This document shows positions 17,344 through 25,668 of a stretch of DNA of 64,000 nt, in pieces. A program made the translations under genes and the position numbers. The notes below the pieces were generated by a model. The model was given only the letters and a program-made list of their open reading frames with translations. It had not been told where the DNA came from and searched no databases. Source of the DNA: JAJFFW01 sp965263375 (lineage in GTDB: Bacteria; Pseudomonadota; Alphaproteobacteria; Caulobacterales; Parvularculaceae); contig OZ253669.1 of assembly GCA_965263375.1 (NCBI GenBank), forward strand, positions 1,116,001-1,180,000. The letters are read 5' to 3'. Each line of letters begins with the position of its first letter. Position 1 is the stretch's first letter.

Positions 17344-17993
17344 TCTACTGACGTGCCGTAATCAAAAGCGACTGGGTCATCGACATGTCGTTCCAACAAG
17401 CGCTGGTAATTATCATTCGACATTTCTTCAACGCCGAATTGCCCCAAATGATCCGTATAGAATTGGGTATCCAATATCGAAAAGCCTTGCTTTTTTAAGA
17501 CGGCGATCAAGTAGGCCATAGCAACTTTGCTTGCGTTGGTCTTGCGAGAAAACATGCTCTCGCCGCAAAATACACCGCCGATTGCAACGCCGTATAGTCC
17601 CCCAACGAGCGCCCCATCTTCGTAGCACTCCACGCTATGAGCGGCGCCAAGGTGATGAAGCTCGCAATAGACCTCATAAATCTGATCATTAATCCATGTT
17701 TCAGGGCGTGTTTGGGTCGCTTCTGCACATTTTTCCATGACTGTATTGAATGCGCAGTTGATCCGGATCTCAAAGGGCTGCTTTTTTATCAAGCGTCGCA
17801 GTTTTTTAGGAGCTGTCGCTCTTTGAAGCTGCAGAACACCGCGATAATCAGGAAGCACCCAGACAGCGTGGGGTGCGTCCCTTTCTTCAGCCATAGGAAA
17901 ATAACCCAGGCGATAAGCCTGCAACAGCTCTTCTGGCCTGATGAAATAAGCAGAATCGCGGGGCATAAGCGAAGTATCAACGTACTCGCTCAA
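17247..17993 (-). CDS. aat: Leucyl/phenylalanyl-tRNA--protein transferase
   Basis: Adds Leu or Phe from aminoacyl-tRNA to proteins with N-terminal Lys or Arg, marking them for ClpAP through the N-end rule. Family signatures are present in order: LLQAYRLGYFPMA near the start, CAFNTVMEKCA, TWINDQIYEVYCELHHLGAAHSVE, GALVGGLYGVAIGGVFCGESMFS, and the DTQFYTDHLGQFGVEE catalytic stretch. Length (248) includes a C-terminal extension finishing in VLQSITQTS, an ending I recognise in alphaproteobacterial Aat, which supports the stop position even though it runs 97 bases into the convergent DUF2155 gene. It is the last gene of the aroQ-accB-accC-aat run on the minus strand. Confidence 0.96.
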   Translation of the reverse strand: MSEYVDTSLMPRDSAYFIRPEELLQAYRLGYFPMAEERDAPHAVWVLPDYRGVLQLQRATAPKKLRRLIKKQPFEIRINCAFNTVMEKCAEATQTRPETWINDQIYEVYCELHHLGAAHSVECYEDGALVGGLYGVAIGGVFCGESMFSRKTNASKVAMAYLIAVLKKQGFSILDTQFYTDHLGQFGVEEMSNDNYQRLLERHVDDPVAFDYGTSVDYRSAGPEVTGPSSFDVTVSVETVLQSITQTS

Positions 17994-18054
17994 TCATGCA
18001 ATGCTTATTCCCCAACAGGGTTACTTTAAGGTCGCTTAACACTTAAATGGCGAT

Positions 18055-19404
18055 TTAGACGCCGTGCTTTCCTGCAAGCCATTGTTCTAGCCAGTGAATG
18101 TGATAATCGCCTGCTTTAAAGTCCGGCTCCTCAATTAGCTCTTCAAACAGTGGTATTGTCGTTTCAATACCAGAAAGAGCCATTTCGCTTAAGGATCGGC
18201 GTAATCGCGCGATGCAGTGGTCTCTATTTTCGCCAAAGACCACAAGTTTACCGATCATTGAATCATAGAACGGCGGAATGCGGTATCCGGTGTAAATCGC
18301 GCTATCAAAGCGCACGCCCGGCCCGCCCGCGGCATGAAAATATGAAATTTCACCAGGCGAAGGGCGGAATGTGCGAGGGTCTTCAGCGTTAATGCGACAC
18401 TCGATTGCATGGCCTTTGAAGCTTACATCTTCTTGCGCCAGCTTTAATTTATTTCCAGCCGCAATACTTATTTGTTCGCGTACGATATCAAATCGTGTGA
18501 TTTGCTCCGTAATCGGATGCTCAACCTGTAGGCGCGTGTTCATCTCGATAAAATAAAAGCGGCCATCTTCATAGAGATATTCAATGGTGCCGGCGCCAAG
18601 ATAGCCTAGCTTTGCAATCGCGCGGCGAGTTACTTCGCCGATCTCAGCGCGTTGTTCTTCTGTTAGAGCTGGCGAGAGGGCCTCTTCGAGGACCTTTTGG
18701 TGTCGGCGTTGAAGAGAGCAATCACGCTCGCCAAGTTGAATGACATTACCGTGGCTATCGGCAAGGATTTGAATTTCAATATGACGGGGGCGCGTCAGGT
18801 ATTTTTCAAGATAGACAGCGTCATCGCCAAAGGAGGCAGCGGCTTCGGCTCGGGCGGTTTGGAACGCTTCTGCTAAGTCGTTCTCAGTTGGGGCCACTTT
18901 CATGCCGCGTCCGCCACCGCCAGACGCGGCTTTAACGAGAACCGGGTATCCTATAATTTTCGCCGCAGCACGCGCTTCTTCGACTGTGTTCACTGCGCCA
19001 TTTGACCCTGGAACAAGGGGAATGCCAGCCGCGCCGACAGTTTCTTTAGCAGCGATTTTATCGCCCATAACCTTTATGTGCTCGGGGTCTGGGCCGATAA
19101 ACGTGATGCCATGTGCTTTTACGATTTCCGCAAATCGTGCATTTTCAGAAAGAAAGCCATAGCCTGGGTGAATTGCATCGGCGCCAGTGATTTCCGCAGC
19201 TGAAATAATAGCGGGAATATTAAGGTAGCTATCCTTTGGCGCTGGTGGCCCAAGGCAAACGCTTTCATCAGCAAGTCGAACGTGCAGTGCGTTGGCGTCG
19301 GCCGTTGAATGCACTGCGACTGTGGAAATGCCGATTTCCTTACAGGCGCGGTGGATCCGAAGGGCAATCTCGCCGCGATTGGCGATGAGGACTTTGTTAA
19401 ACAT
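18055..19404 (-). CDS. accC: Acetyl-CoA carboxylase, biotin carboxylase subunit
   Basis: ATP-dependent carboxylation of the biotin on AccB, the first half-reaction of fatty-acid synthesis. The N-terminal Rossmann-like domain starts with FNKVLIANRGEIALRI. The ATP-grasp has the glycine-rich KAASGGGGRGMK loop, then EKYL, GERDCSLQRRHQKVLEE, EYLYEDGRFYFIEMNTRLQVEHP with the metal-binding Glu residues and catalytic Arg, and the C-terminal AECRINAEDP-like ECRINAEDPRTFRPSPG. Length 449 is typical. It follows accB by 29 bases in the same operon. Confidence 0.98.
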   Translation of the reverse strand: MFNKVLIANRGEIALRIHRACKEIGISTVAVHSTADANALHVRLADESVCLGPPAPKDSYLNIPAIISAAEITGADAIHPGYGFLSENARFAEIVKAHGITFIGPDPEHIKVMGDKIAAKETVGAAGIPLVPGSNGAVNTVEEARAAAKIIGYPVLVKAASGGGGRGMKVAPTENDLAEAFQTARAEAAASFGDDAVYLEKYLTRPRHIEIQILADSHGNVIQLGERDCSLQRRHQKVLEEALSPALTEEQRAEIGEVTRRAIAKLGYLGAGTIEYLYEDGRFYFIEMNTRLQVEHPITEQITRFDIVREQISIAAGNKLKLAQEDVSFKGHAIECRINAEDPRTFRPSPGEISYFHAAGGPGVRFDSAIYTGYRIPPFYDSMIGKLVVFGENRDHCIARLRRSLSEMALSGIETTIPLFEELIEEPDFKAGDYHIHWLEQWLAGKHGV

Positions 19405-19433
19405 AATTTTTCATCCGCCCACGAATAGTTGGT

Positions 19434-19925
19434 TTATTCAATGATCATCAACGGTTCGCCGAATTCAACCGGCTGGGCATCGCCAATCAACACCTTTGAT
19501 ACGATGCCGCTGCGTGGCGCAGTGATCGGGTTCATCGTTTTCATCGCTTCGATAATCAAAATGGTTTGCCCCTCTTTGACCTGGTCGCCTTCTTTTACAA
19601 AAGGCGTTGCGCCAGGAGAAGGCGAAAGATATGCCGTGCCGACCATTGGGGATGGAATAGCAGCTTCTAGATTTGACGCCGCTGGCGCGCCAGATGCTTC
19701 CGTAGGGGCGGGTTCTGCAGCCGGAGCCGCGGCGTGCGGCGCAGGGGCCGCATAAGTTGCAACGGGTTGCGGGGCTGCTGCGACAGTCGCTGATCGGGCG
19801 ATTCTTAAGCGCACATCCTCTTTGTCTATTTCAATTTCTGTTAGGCCCGTTTCAGTAAGAATGGATGCTAGTTCTCTTATCCAAGCCGCTTCACGCTCAG
19901 TTGCTGTTAATTCTTTTTCTGTCAT
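19434..19925 (-). CDS. accB: Acetyl-CoA carboxylase, biotin carboxyl carrier protein
   Basis: Carries the biotin that moves carboxylate from AccC to the carboxyltransferase. 163 residues: an N-terminal helical segment (about 1-45), an Ala/Pro-rich flexible linker (about 48-85) and the C-terminal biotinyl domain with EAMKTMN, where Lys129 is the biotinylation site, preceded by the FVKEGDQVKEGQ 'thumb' region. It lies between aroQ (30-bp gap) and accC (29-bp gap). Confidence 0.97.
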   Translation of the reverse strand: MTEKELTATEREAAWIRELASILTETGLTEIEIDKEDVRLRIARSATVAAAPQPVATYAAPAPHAAAPAAEPAPTEASGAPAASNLEAAIPSPMVGTAYLSPSPGATPFVKEGDQVKEGQTILIIEAMKTMNPITAPRSGIVSKVLIGDAQPVEFGEPLMIIE

Positions 19926-19955
19926 GGGCCTATCCGATTTTACCGCTATTTTATC

Positions 19956-20399
19956 TTACTTCTCAATGAGCCGAGCCACGGCGTCAAGCGCTAGGTTGTA
20001 GCCTTGCGCGCCAAATCCGCAAATGACGCCATTTACAACGGGGCTGATGTAAGAATGCCTACGAAACGCCTCTCGTGCATGAACATTCGACAAGTGCAGC
20101 TCAATAGAAGGCGGCGCATAGGCTTTTAAAGCGTCCATGAGCGCGATGGATGTATGTGTGTACGCGCCTGGGTTAATGATCAGACCGATGCTATCATTTA
20201 TGGCTTGTTGGACTAAATCAATCAACGCGCCTTCGTGATTGCTTTGGTGGAAGGCGATTTTTAGCGACAGGCTGCGCGCTTTTTGTTCGCATTCTTGCTC
20301 AATGTCTTGGAGAGTTTGCGCGCCATAAATCTCAGGTTCCCTCGTTCCAAGGAGGTTGAGGTTCGGGCCATTCAAGATATAGATCTTTTTTTCAGCCAT
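19956..20399 (-). CDS. aroQ: 3-dehydroquinate dehydratase, type II
   Basis: Dehydrates 3-dehydroquinate to 3-dehydroshikimate, step three of the shikimate pathway, as a dodecamer. Signature segments are LNGPNLNLLGTREPEIYG with the catalytic Tyr, FHQSNHEGALIDLV, IINPGAYTHTSIALMDAL, and IELHLSNVHAREAFRRHSY with the catalytic His and substrate-binding Arg. 147 residues, as usual. It heads the aroQ-accB-accC-aat operon, a common alphaproteobacterial arrangement, and is divergent from thiS with about 106 bp between them. Confidence 0.97.
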   Translation of the reverse strand: MAEKKIYILNGPNLNLLGTREPEIYGAQTLQDIEQECEQKARSLSLKIAFHQSNHEGALIDLVQQAINDSIGLIINPGAYTHTSIALMDALKAYAPPSIELHLSNVHAREAFRRHSYISPVVNGVICGFGAQGYNLALDAVARLIEK

Positions 20400-20505
20400 C
20401 GTGTTGGTCCTGAAGCTTGCGGCGGGGGCGCTTAGCGCTCATATGTAGGCTAGCACAAAAAAGGGCGGCGGCGAAAACTTATTTAATGTGAAGGCGGTAG
20501 CGCGC

Positions 20506-20706
20506 ATGCGGATTGTTGTAAACGGGGAGCGGAAAGAATTTCAAGAGCCCCTTTTCGTCGCGGATCTATTAAAGGCGCTTGAACTGGCGCCGCGCAAGAT
20601 TGCGGTGGAGCATAACCTAACGATTGTTCCAAAATCTGCTTATGCGCAAACGCCGCTGGCCGATGGCGATCGCATAGAAATCGTCCAGTTTGTAGGAGGC
20701 GGATAG
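20506..20706 (+). CDS. thiS: Sulfur carrier protein ThiS
   Basis: A ubiquitin-like carrier of 66 residues that holds sulfur as a C-terminal thiocarboxylate for thiazole synthesis. It has the beta-grasp pattern (MRIVVNGERKEF, then DGDRIEIVQFVGGG) and the essential C-terminal Gly-Gly. I chose ATG 20506, with a GGCGG-like ribosome-binding site 8-12 bases upstream; an in-frame GTG at 20488 would add six residues without a ribosome-binding site. Four bases separate it from thiG. No TPP riboswitch was recognised in the short divergent gap to aroQ. Confidence 0.93.
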   Translation: MRIVVNGERKEFQEPLFVADLLKALELAPRKIAVEHNLTIVPKSAYAQTPLADGDRIEIVQFVGGG

Positions 20707-20709
20707 CAT

Positions 20710-21495
20710 ATGTCTTTAGAAGACACTGACATGGGATTTGAAGTTGCAGGACGACAGTTTTCTTCCAGGCTAATTATCGGCACTGGTAAATATAAGACTT
20801 ACGCTCAAAACGCACAGGCGGCCGAAGCTGCTGGCTCTGAGATGGTTACTGTGGCCGTGCGCCGGGTTAATTTGACTGACAAAGATAAGCCTATGTTGGT
20901 CGATTATTTGGACCCGGATCGTTATGTTTATTTACCGAATACGGCAGGGTGTTTTACTGCAGAGGACGCTATCCGCACTTTGCGCCTTGCCCGTGAAGCG
21001 GGCGGTTGGTCGCTTGTGAAATTGGAAGTGCTAGCGGATCAAAAAACCCTCTATCCTGATATGGCTGAAACGCTAAAGGCCGCGGAATTGCTGATCAAAG
21101 ACGGCTTTGACGTGATGGTCTATTGTTCGGATGATCCGGTTTACGCCCGTAAATTAGAAGATGTCGGGTGTTGCGCTATTATGCCCCTTGGCTCACTAAT
21201 CGGTTCTGGGTTGGGGGTGATGAACCCGGTAAATATCCGTCTTATCGTTGAACAATCGCAAGTACCTGTAATTGTCGATGCTGGCGTCGGCACAGCTTCT
21301 GACGCTGCGGTGGCGATGGAGCTTGGGTGTGACGGTGTCTTAATGAATACCGCTATTGCAGAAGCCAAAGACCCAATTTTAATGGCTTCCGCGATGAAAC
21401 ATGCGGTGATCGCAGGGCGCGAGGCTTATCTGGCTGGCCGGATGCCGAAGAAGACCTATGCGGACCCGTCTTCTCCGCTGGCGGGCTTAATCTAG
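20710..21495 (+). CDS. thiG: Thiazole synthase
   Basis: Forms the thiazole phosphate carboxylate of thiamine from deoxyxylulose 5-phosphate, dehydroglycine and ThiS-thiocarboxylate in a TIM barrel. Landmarks are SRLIIGTGKYKTY, VTVAVRR, LPNTAGCFTAEDA, the KLEVL strand with the Schiff-base lysine, GSGLGVMNP, VIVDAGVGTASDAA and DGVLMNTAIA. 261 residues. Co-transcribed with thiS. ThiO, ThiE and ThiC are not in the window, so the rest of the pathway is elsewhere. A short hairpin overlaps the stop codon. Confidence 0.97.
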   Translation: MSLEDTDMGFEVAGRQFSSRLIIGTGKYKTYAQNAQAAEAAGSEMVTVAVRRVNLTDKDKPMLVDYLDPDRYVYLPNTAGCFTAEDAIRTLRLAREAGGWSLVKLEVLADQKTLYPDMAETLKAAELLIKDGFDVMVYCSDDPVYARKLEDVGCCAIMPLGSLIGSGLGVMNPVNIRLIVEQSQVPVIVDAGVGTASDAAVAMELGCDGVLMNTAIAEAKDPILMASAMKHAVIAGREAYLAGRMPKKTYADPSSPLAGLI

Positions 21496-21502
21496 CCCTT
21501 TT
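21483..21502 (+). terminator. Short hairpin at the thiG stop
   Basis: GGGCT (21483-21487) pairs with AGCCC (21494-21498) and is followed by TTTT. The stem contains the last thiG codons. Only 5 bp, so a weak candidate. Confidence 0.4.
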
Positions 21503-21653
21503 GCATGTTGCAATCGGGCCAGAGCAATCAGACTGGCGCAGTTTTAGAACTGCGTCATTATTGAGTGGCCATTGTTTGTTATTGGGCATTGGCCTACGCA
21601 TTGGGGGCTATTAAGTACAAGTTATAAGAAAATTGGCTCTGGAAAGGCGCGCC

Positions 21654-21980
21654 ATGAATGATTCTGCAGCAAAAACTCCGGCTGAACGCTGTGTGGAAAT
21701 GGCGCAAGTGCGAGAAGAAATTGACCGCCTTGATCGAAAACTGGTGCGCCTTTTGGTTGAGCGACAAGGCTATATCGAGGCAGCGGGGCGCATCAAAAAC
21801 CGCTCTGAAGATGTCCGTTTAGACTGGCGAATTGAAGAAGTGGTCGAAAAAGTGCTTGCCGAAGCCGCGCAAGTGGGGCTCTCAAAACGAATCGCTGAAC
21901 CCGTTTGGCGCGAACTTATTGAGCGTTGCATCGAACATGAGCATGAAACTTGGGCGTTGACGCATCAAAAGAAAGCATAA
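21654..21980 (+). CDS. Chorismate mutase, type II (AroQ fold)
   Basis: An all-helical enzyme that converts chorismate to prephenate for Phe/Tyr synthesis. 108 residues with the pattern VREEIDRLDRKLVRLLVERQGYIEAAGRIK, where the Arg and Lys bind the substrate carboxylates, and the C-terminal EPVWRELIERCIEHE helix with the Glu/Gln pair. Length and motifs fit monofunctional periplasm-free enzymes (no signal peptide). I chose ATG 21654 with GGAAAGG 6 bases upstream rather than the in-frame TTG at 21633. It stands alone between thiG and HU. A salicylate-type isochorismate lyase of the same fold cannot be excluded. Confidence 0.88.
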   Translation: MNDSAAKTPAERCVEMAQVREEIDRLDRKLVRLLVERQGYIEAAGRIKNRSEDVRLDWRIEEVVEKVLAEAAQVGLSKRIAEPVWRELIERCIEHEHETWALTHQKKA

Positions 21981-22128
21981 ATATCTGCTTTTAAAACAAT
22001 AAGTTAGTTTGTTTTTTGCCGGTGCGCGCGAATTTTCTTTTTTTTTCGTTTGGCGCCCGCCCGTACGAGCAATATTCTCCCTTGAACATAATTTGGCTGC
22101 CTTCCAAAACACATAGAAAGGGCGAAAA

Positions 22129-22401
22129 ATGAATAAGAACGAATTTATCGACCGGGTCGCCGACGCAGCGGATATGACCAAAGCAGATGCAGCGCGCGCG
22201 GTTGATGCTGTCTTTGATTCCATTACGGAAGCGCTAAAGAATGGCGACGATGTGCGGTTGGTTGGCTTTGGTACTTTTTCTGCTGCAGAGCGCAAAGCAC
22301 GTGATGGTCGTAACCCACGCACAGGTGAGACGATTAAAATACCTGCGAGCGTGCAACCTAAGTTTTCAGCTGGCAAAGGTTTGAAGGACGCGTTGAACTA
22401 G
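22129..22401 (+). CDS. hupB: HU-family DNA-binding protein
   Basis: A 90-residue histone-like architectural protein that bends DNA as a dimer. Typical elements are MNKNEFIDRVAD at the N-terminus, the VRLVGFGTFS turn, the beta-arm RNPRTGETIKIPAS, where Pro intercalates, and FSAGKGLKDALN at the end. It has a good ribosome-binding site (AAAGGG) and an AT-rich leader. A long-looped terminator follows. Confidence 0.96.
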   Translation: MNKNEFIDRVADAADMTKADAARAVDAVFDSITEALKNGDDVRLVGFGTFSAAERKARDGRNPRTGETIKIPASVQPKFSAGKGLKDALN

Positions 22402-22423
22402 TTTTACCTTCGGCTTTAACATA

Positions 22424-22496
22424 ATAGCGGCCTTATAGCGCTTCGTCTGGTTGTGGACGTTGTGCATAAATAGGGCCGCTTTATTATTTGTTTTTT
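22424..22496 (+). terminator. Terminator candidate after HU
   Basis: AGCGGCC (22426-22432) pairs with GGCCGCT (22474-22480), with a flanking AATA/TATT extension, and is followed by TTATTATTTGTTTTTT. The loop is about 40 nt, so folding is less certain than for a simple hairpin. Confidence 0.5.
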
Positions 22497-22569
22497 CACT
22501 TCAAGCGCTTGCTCCGCCTGAGTTTCTAGGCTAGGACCATCCGCTCAATAAAAACCGTATTGGTTATTC

Positions 22570-22645
22570 GGGCGGTTAGCTCAGCTGGAAGAGCGGCTGG
22601 TTTACACCCAGTAGGTCGGGAGTTCGAACCTCTCACCGCCCACCA
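22570..22645 (+). tRNA. tRNA-Val (anticodon UAC)
   Basis: A 76-nt cloverleaf. The acceptor GGGCGGT pairs with ACCGCCC, the discriminator is A and the CCA end is encoded (22643-22645). The D-arm is GCTC...GAGC. The anticodon arm CTGG...CCAG has loop TTTACAC, so the anticodon is UAC, reading valine GUN codons. The T-arm has GTTCGAA. All stems pair. Confidence 0.97.
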
Positions 22646-22678
22646 TTATTTACCTTGCGGCGCTACACGCCTCCAGCG

Positions 22679-22753
22679 GGGCGGCCCGGCTGGCCGAAGC
22701 GTAGTCGCGCTTTTGATTTTCAGGGTTCAGACTTTCTCTCTCGCCGCCCACCA
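22679..22753 (+). pseudogene. tRNA-like relic downstream of tRNA-Val
   Basis: A 75-nt segment has tRNA geometry at its ends: a perfect 7-bp acceptor stem (GGGCGGC with GCCGCCC), discriminator A and CCA. The last 17 bases match the 3' end of tRNA-Val, 108 bases upstream, at 15 positions. A GGTTCA resembling a T-arm is present, but the T-stem and anticodon stem do not pair and the D-stem has only three pairs, so it should not be functional. It could be a decayed duplicate tRNA or a scar of integration at the tRNA 3' end. The rest of the 22646-22941 gap shows nothing recognisable. Confidence 0.45.
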
Positions 22754-22941
22754 CAAATTGAGACCGTTTGCGATGCAAGCGCAGTTCTGTGAGATTACGA
22801 ATTTCCAATTTCTTTTTGAGTGCTGATCGGATTAATTCTAAATGATTGCAAGTGTTATCATCCGTAATCAGACCGGATTTTTCATTTTTCTGAACGGTTC
22901 AACAAGTTGTTGTATGCTTGCGTCGTCCGGCGGTTTTTGTG

Positions 22942-23823
22942 TCAGCTAATGGTTTGACGAAGTTGAATTGCTATATAATCAATGAGTTGTCGGACCTTGG
23001 GAATGCGAATGCGTTCAGTAGGATAAACGGCCCAAATAGCTTCTGGAGTAGCTTTAAAAGTTTCCAGTAAGGGGACAAGGTCGCCAGAGTCCATATATTT
23101 TTTTGCATAATACTCAGGTAGCTGACAGATTCCAATTCCAGCTATCGCTGCTTGCATGATGGCGTTACCATTATTGCAGCGCCACCGACCTTTAGGATTG
23201 ATGGTGAGATTACTTTGACCGTCTGAGAAGCGCCAACTTGTGTTGGTGCCGATCAAACATTCATGTACGCAAAGATCGTCTAAGTTTTTAGGGGCGCCAT
23301 GTCTTTGAATGTATGAGGGCGCGGCTAAAACCGCGAGCGATCGTTTTGCAATTTGTTGGGCTGCGATGCGATTATCATTAGGTTGGCCAGTCCTAATAGC
23401 GACGTCGTAGGATTCGCTGACAAGGTCCAACAATCGGTTTGTTAACTCCAATCGGACGCTAATCATGGGGTGGTCTTGTATAAACCGCCTTAAAAGAGGT
23501 TCGACAAAGCGTTCTCCGAGAACGACTGAACATGTAATCCGAATCTCGCCGCTCATTATTTGTAACGACTGTGTTGCAACAAATGCATCATTGCGATCCT
23601 CGATTAAGCGACGGAAGTTGTTGACAACGAAGCGTCCAGCTTCTGTCATGCTTACTGAGCGCGTTGTGCGTTGGAATAGCTGTACACCCATCCGTTTTTC
23701 GATCTGATTGACGGCTCTGCTAACGTGGGATGGCGATAGTTCAAGTTTTCTGGCGGCGCCTGCAAAGCTGCCTGTGTCTGCGATGGCTACAACTTCTTCT
23801 ATGCCTATCCAATTATCGTTCAT
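22942..23823 (-). CDS. LysR-family transcriptional regulator
   Basis: A 293-residue LTTR. The winged HTH is at about 5-62 (GSFAGAARKLELSPSHVSRAVNQIEKRMGVQLF is the recognisable core), followed by a linker helix and a periplasmic-binding-like effector domain (about 90-290), of the CrgA/AaeR-like branch (GEIRITCSVVLGERFV). It is divergent from the formaldehyde dehydrogenase gene with a 110-bp gap, the standard layout for an LTTR and its target. It is therefore the likely activator of formaldehyde oxidation and perhaps of the formate dehydrogenase genes; the effector is unknown. Confidence 0.92.
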   Translation of the reverse strand: MNDNWIGIEEVVAIADTGSFAGAARKLELSPSHVSRAVNQIEKRMGVQLFQRTTRSVSMTEAGRFVVNNFRRLIEDRNDAFVATQSLQIMSGEIRITCSVVLGERFVEPLLRRFIQDHPMISVRLELTNRLLDLVSESYDVAIRTGQPNDNRIAAQQIAKRSLAVLAAPSYIQRHGAPKNLDDLCVHECLIGTNTSWRFSDGQSNLTINPKGRWRCNNGNAIMQAAIAGIGICQLPEYYAKKYMDSGDLVPLLETFKATPEAIWAVYPTERIRIPKVRQLIDYIAIQLRQTIS

Positions 23824-23861
23824 TATGCCACCGGTGAAATAGAGAAAACCAAAATATGCAT

Positions 23862-23889
23862 ATTATCGCATTAGAGCAATAATGATAAT
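23862..23889. promoter_or_regulatory. AT-rich dyad between lysR and frmA, candidate LTTR site
   Basis: ATTATC (23862-23867) is inverted in GATAAT (23884-23889); inside it, ATTAT and ATAAT (23879-23883) also form an inverted pair. It is centred about 60 bases upstream of the frmA ATG in the 110-bp divergent gap, where a LysR box would be expected. Spacing is not the exact T-N11-A form. Confidence 0.4.
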
Positions 23890-23933
23890 GGTTATTCCGT
23901 CGGTGAAGGCCCAATATTACGGAGAAAAGACGG

Positions 23934-25046
23934 ATGAAAACGCGCGCGGCTGTAGCCTTTGAAGCTAAAAAACCATTGGAAATCGTTGAAGTTGAGTTAG
24001 AAGGCCCAAAAGCGGGCGAGGTTCTGGTTGAGATTATGGCAACTGGAATTTGTCACACCGATTCATACACCCTTGATGGTTTTGATAGCGAAGGAATTTT
24101 TCCATCAATTCTGGGCCATGAAGGCGCCGGGATCGTTCGTGAAGTTGGAGAGGGGGTCACAAGCGTCAAACCAGATGATCATGTAATCCCTTTATACACG
24201 CCGGAATGCCGCAAGTGTAAAAGCTGTTTATCGGGGAAAACTAATCTTTGTACAGCTATTAGGGAAACTCAAGGTAAGGGATTAATGCCAGACGGTACAA
24301 GCCGTTTTTCTTACAACGGCCAACCAATCTTTCATTATATGGGGTGTTCGACATTTTCTAACTTCACGGTGTTACCTGAAATAGCCGTTGCTAAAATTCG
24401 TGAAGACGCGCCTTTTCAGTCAAGCTGCTATGTCGGTTGTGGCGTTACAACTGGTGTCGGCGCTGTCGTAAATACAGCCAAAGTTCAGGTTGGCGATAAT
24501 GTCGTCATATTCGGGCTTGGCGGTATCGGTCTCAATGTTCTTCAAGGGGCGAGAATGGCAGGCGCCAATGTCATTGTTGGGGTTGATATTAATCCTGATC
24601 GTGAAAAATGGGGCCGCGATTTTGGTATGACAGATTTTATCAACGCGAAAGATAAATCACGTGATGATGTCATTGGGGAAGTCTTAGCACTGACAGATGG
24701 CGGCGCTGATTTTACTTTTGACTGCACAGGCAATACCGAAGTTATGCGCACAGCATTGGAAGCTTGCCACCGTGGATGGGGCACATCAATCATTATTGGT
24801 GTTGCGGAAGCTGGGAAGGAAATTTCAACACGCCCTTTTCAACTCGTTACAGGACGTAATTGGCGAGGTACAGCCTTTGGCGGCGCTAAAGGCCGCACGG
24901 ACGTTCCGAAAATTGTTGATTGGTATATGGATGGAAAAATCCAAATCGACCCTATGATTACTCATGTCTTGAAACTTGAGGAGATTAATAAAGGCTTTGA
25001 TTTAATGCATGCTGGCGAAAGTATTCGAAGCGTTGTCGTGTACTAA
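23934..25046 (+). CDS. frmA: S-(hydroxymethyl)glutathione dehydrogenase / class III alcohol dehydrogenase
   Basis: Oxidises the formaldehyde-glutathione adduct to S-formylglutathione with NAD; it may also reduce S-nitrosoglutathione. A zinc MDR enzyme of 370 residues. The catalytic zinc site uses Cys in GICHTDSYTLDG and His in GHEGAGIV; the structural zinc site is CRKCKSCLSGKTNLC; the Rossmann core is FGLGGIGLNVLQGA with Asp in VGVDIN selecting NAD. The family-specific TAFGGAKGRTDVP and PFQLVTGR are present. It is followed 139 bp later by formate dehydrogenase genes, giving a formaldehyde-to-CO2 module, but S-formylglutathione hydrolase is not in the window. Confidence 0.96.
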   Translation: MKTRAAVAFEAKKPLEIVEVELEGPKAGEVLVEIMATGICHTDSYTLDGFDSEGIFPSILGHEGAGIVREVGEGVTSVKPDDHVIPLYTPECRKCKSCLSGKTNLCTAIRETQGKGLMPDGTSRFSYNGQPIFHYMGCSTFSNFTVLPEIAVAKIREDAPFQSSCYVGCGVTTGVGAVVNTAKVQVGDNVVIFGLGGIGLNVLQGARMAGANVIVGVDINPDREKWGRDFGMTDFINAKDKSRDDVIGEVLALTDGGADFTFDCTGNTEVMRTALEACHRGWGTSIIIGVAEAGKEISTRPFQLVTGRNWRGTAFGGAKGRTDVPKIVDWYMDGKIQIDPMITHVLKLEEINKGFDLMHAGESIRSVVVY

Positions 25047-25185
25047 GAAAAAAATGAAAGTTATTTTTGTGTTGATAAGAGCAAGATTTGCCAAATTTTG
25101 TAACAGCTCAAATTGGGATTGATAAGGCGCGTCAAGGTATTTCTGGCTACGGTATGGGTATACAAATAGATGATAGGACGAAATA

Positions 25186-25668
25186 TTGGAAATAGATAAA
25201 GATAAGCTGAACGACCTTGTCTCACCCTTCCAACGTAAGACGGGTGGGTTGATATCTGCGCTTCGCGCTATTCAGGGAACTTATCGTTGTATCCCGAAAC
25301 AAGCTGATGAGGTGTTGGCTGATATATTTAATGTAAGCCGTGCTGAGGTGCGAGGCGTTATAAGTTTTTATGCAGATTTTACGCGTGAAGAAAAAGGAAA
25401 AGTTGTCGTCAAAGTGTGCGCAGCGGAAGCTTGCCAGGCTGTGGGTGGACGGAAGCTTGCGACAGAGCTGTCGGATGTGCTTGGCCTTAAAATGGGGGAA
25501 ACGACCTTATTGAAAGAGGTAACGCTTGAGGCCGTCTATTGCTTGGGGCTTTGTTCATGTGCGCCAGCGGTTATGGTTGGTGACAAATTAGTTGGCCGGG
25601 CAGATGCCAAAAAGGTTGAAAATACTTTGAAGCAAACAACAGGGAAATTCGGTCATGAACGCGCTTAA
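25186..25668 (+). CDS. fdsG: NAD-dependent formate dehydrogenase gamma subunit (NuoE-like)
   Basis: A thioredoxin-fold [2Fe-2S] subunit of 160 residues that passes electrons between the beta and alpha subunits of soluble formate dehydrogenase. The cluster cysteines are Cys78 and Cys83 (VCAAEAC) and Cys119 and Cys123 (YCLGLCSCAP). It is homologous to complex I NuoE; the neighbouring FdsA-type alpha subunit and FdhD identify it as formate dehydrogenase. The start is TTG 25186, with AGGA 8 bases upstream. Its end overlaps fdsB by 14 bases. Confidence 0.93.
   Translation: MEIDKDKLNDLVSPFQRKTGGLISALRAIQGTYRCIPKQADEVLADIFNVSRAEVRGVISFYADFTREEKGKVVVKVCAAEACQAVGGRKLATELSDVLGLKMGETTLLKEVTLEAVYCLGLCSCAPAVMVGDKLVGRADAKKVENTLKQTTGKFGHERA

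Noticed and set aside
20400..20505. Possible TPP riboswitch ahead of thiS
   Set aside because: The gap is only about 106 bp and lacks the CTGAGA core of the thi-box.
22560..22826. An open frame running through tRNA-Val and the relic
   Set aside because: The tRNA is certain and the frame has no start signal or protein-like features.
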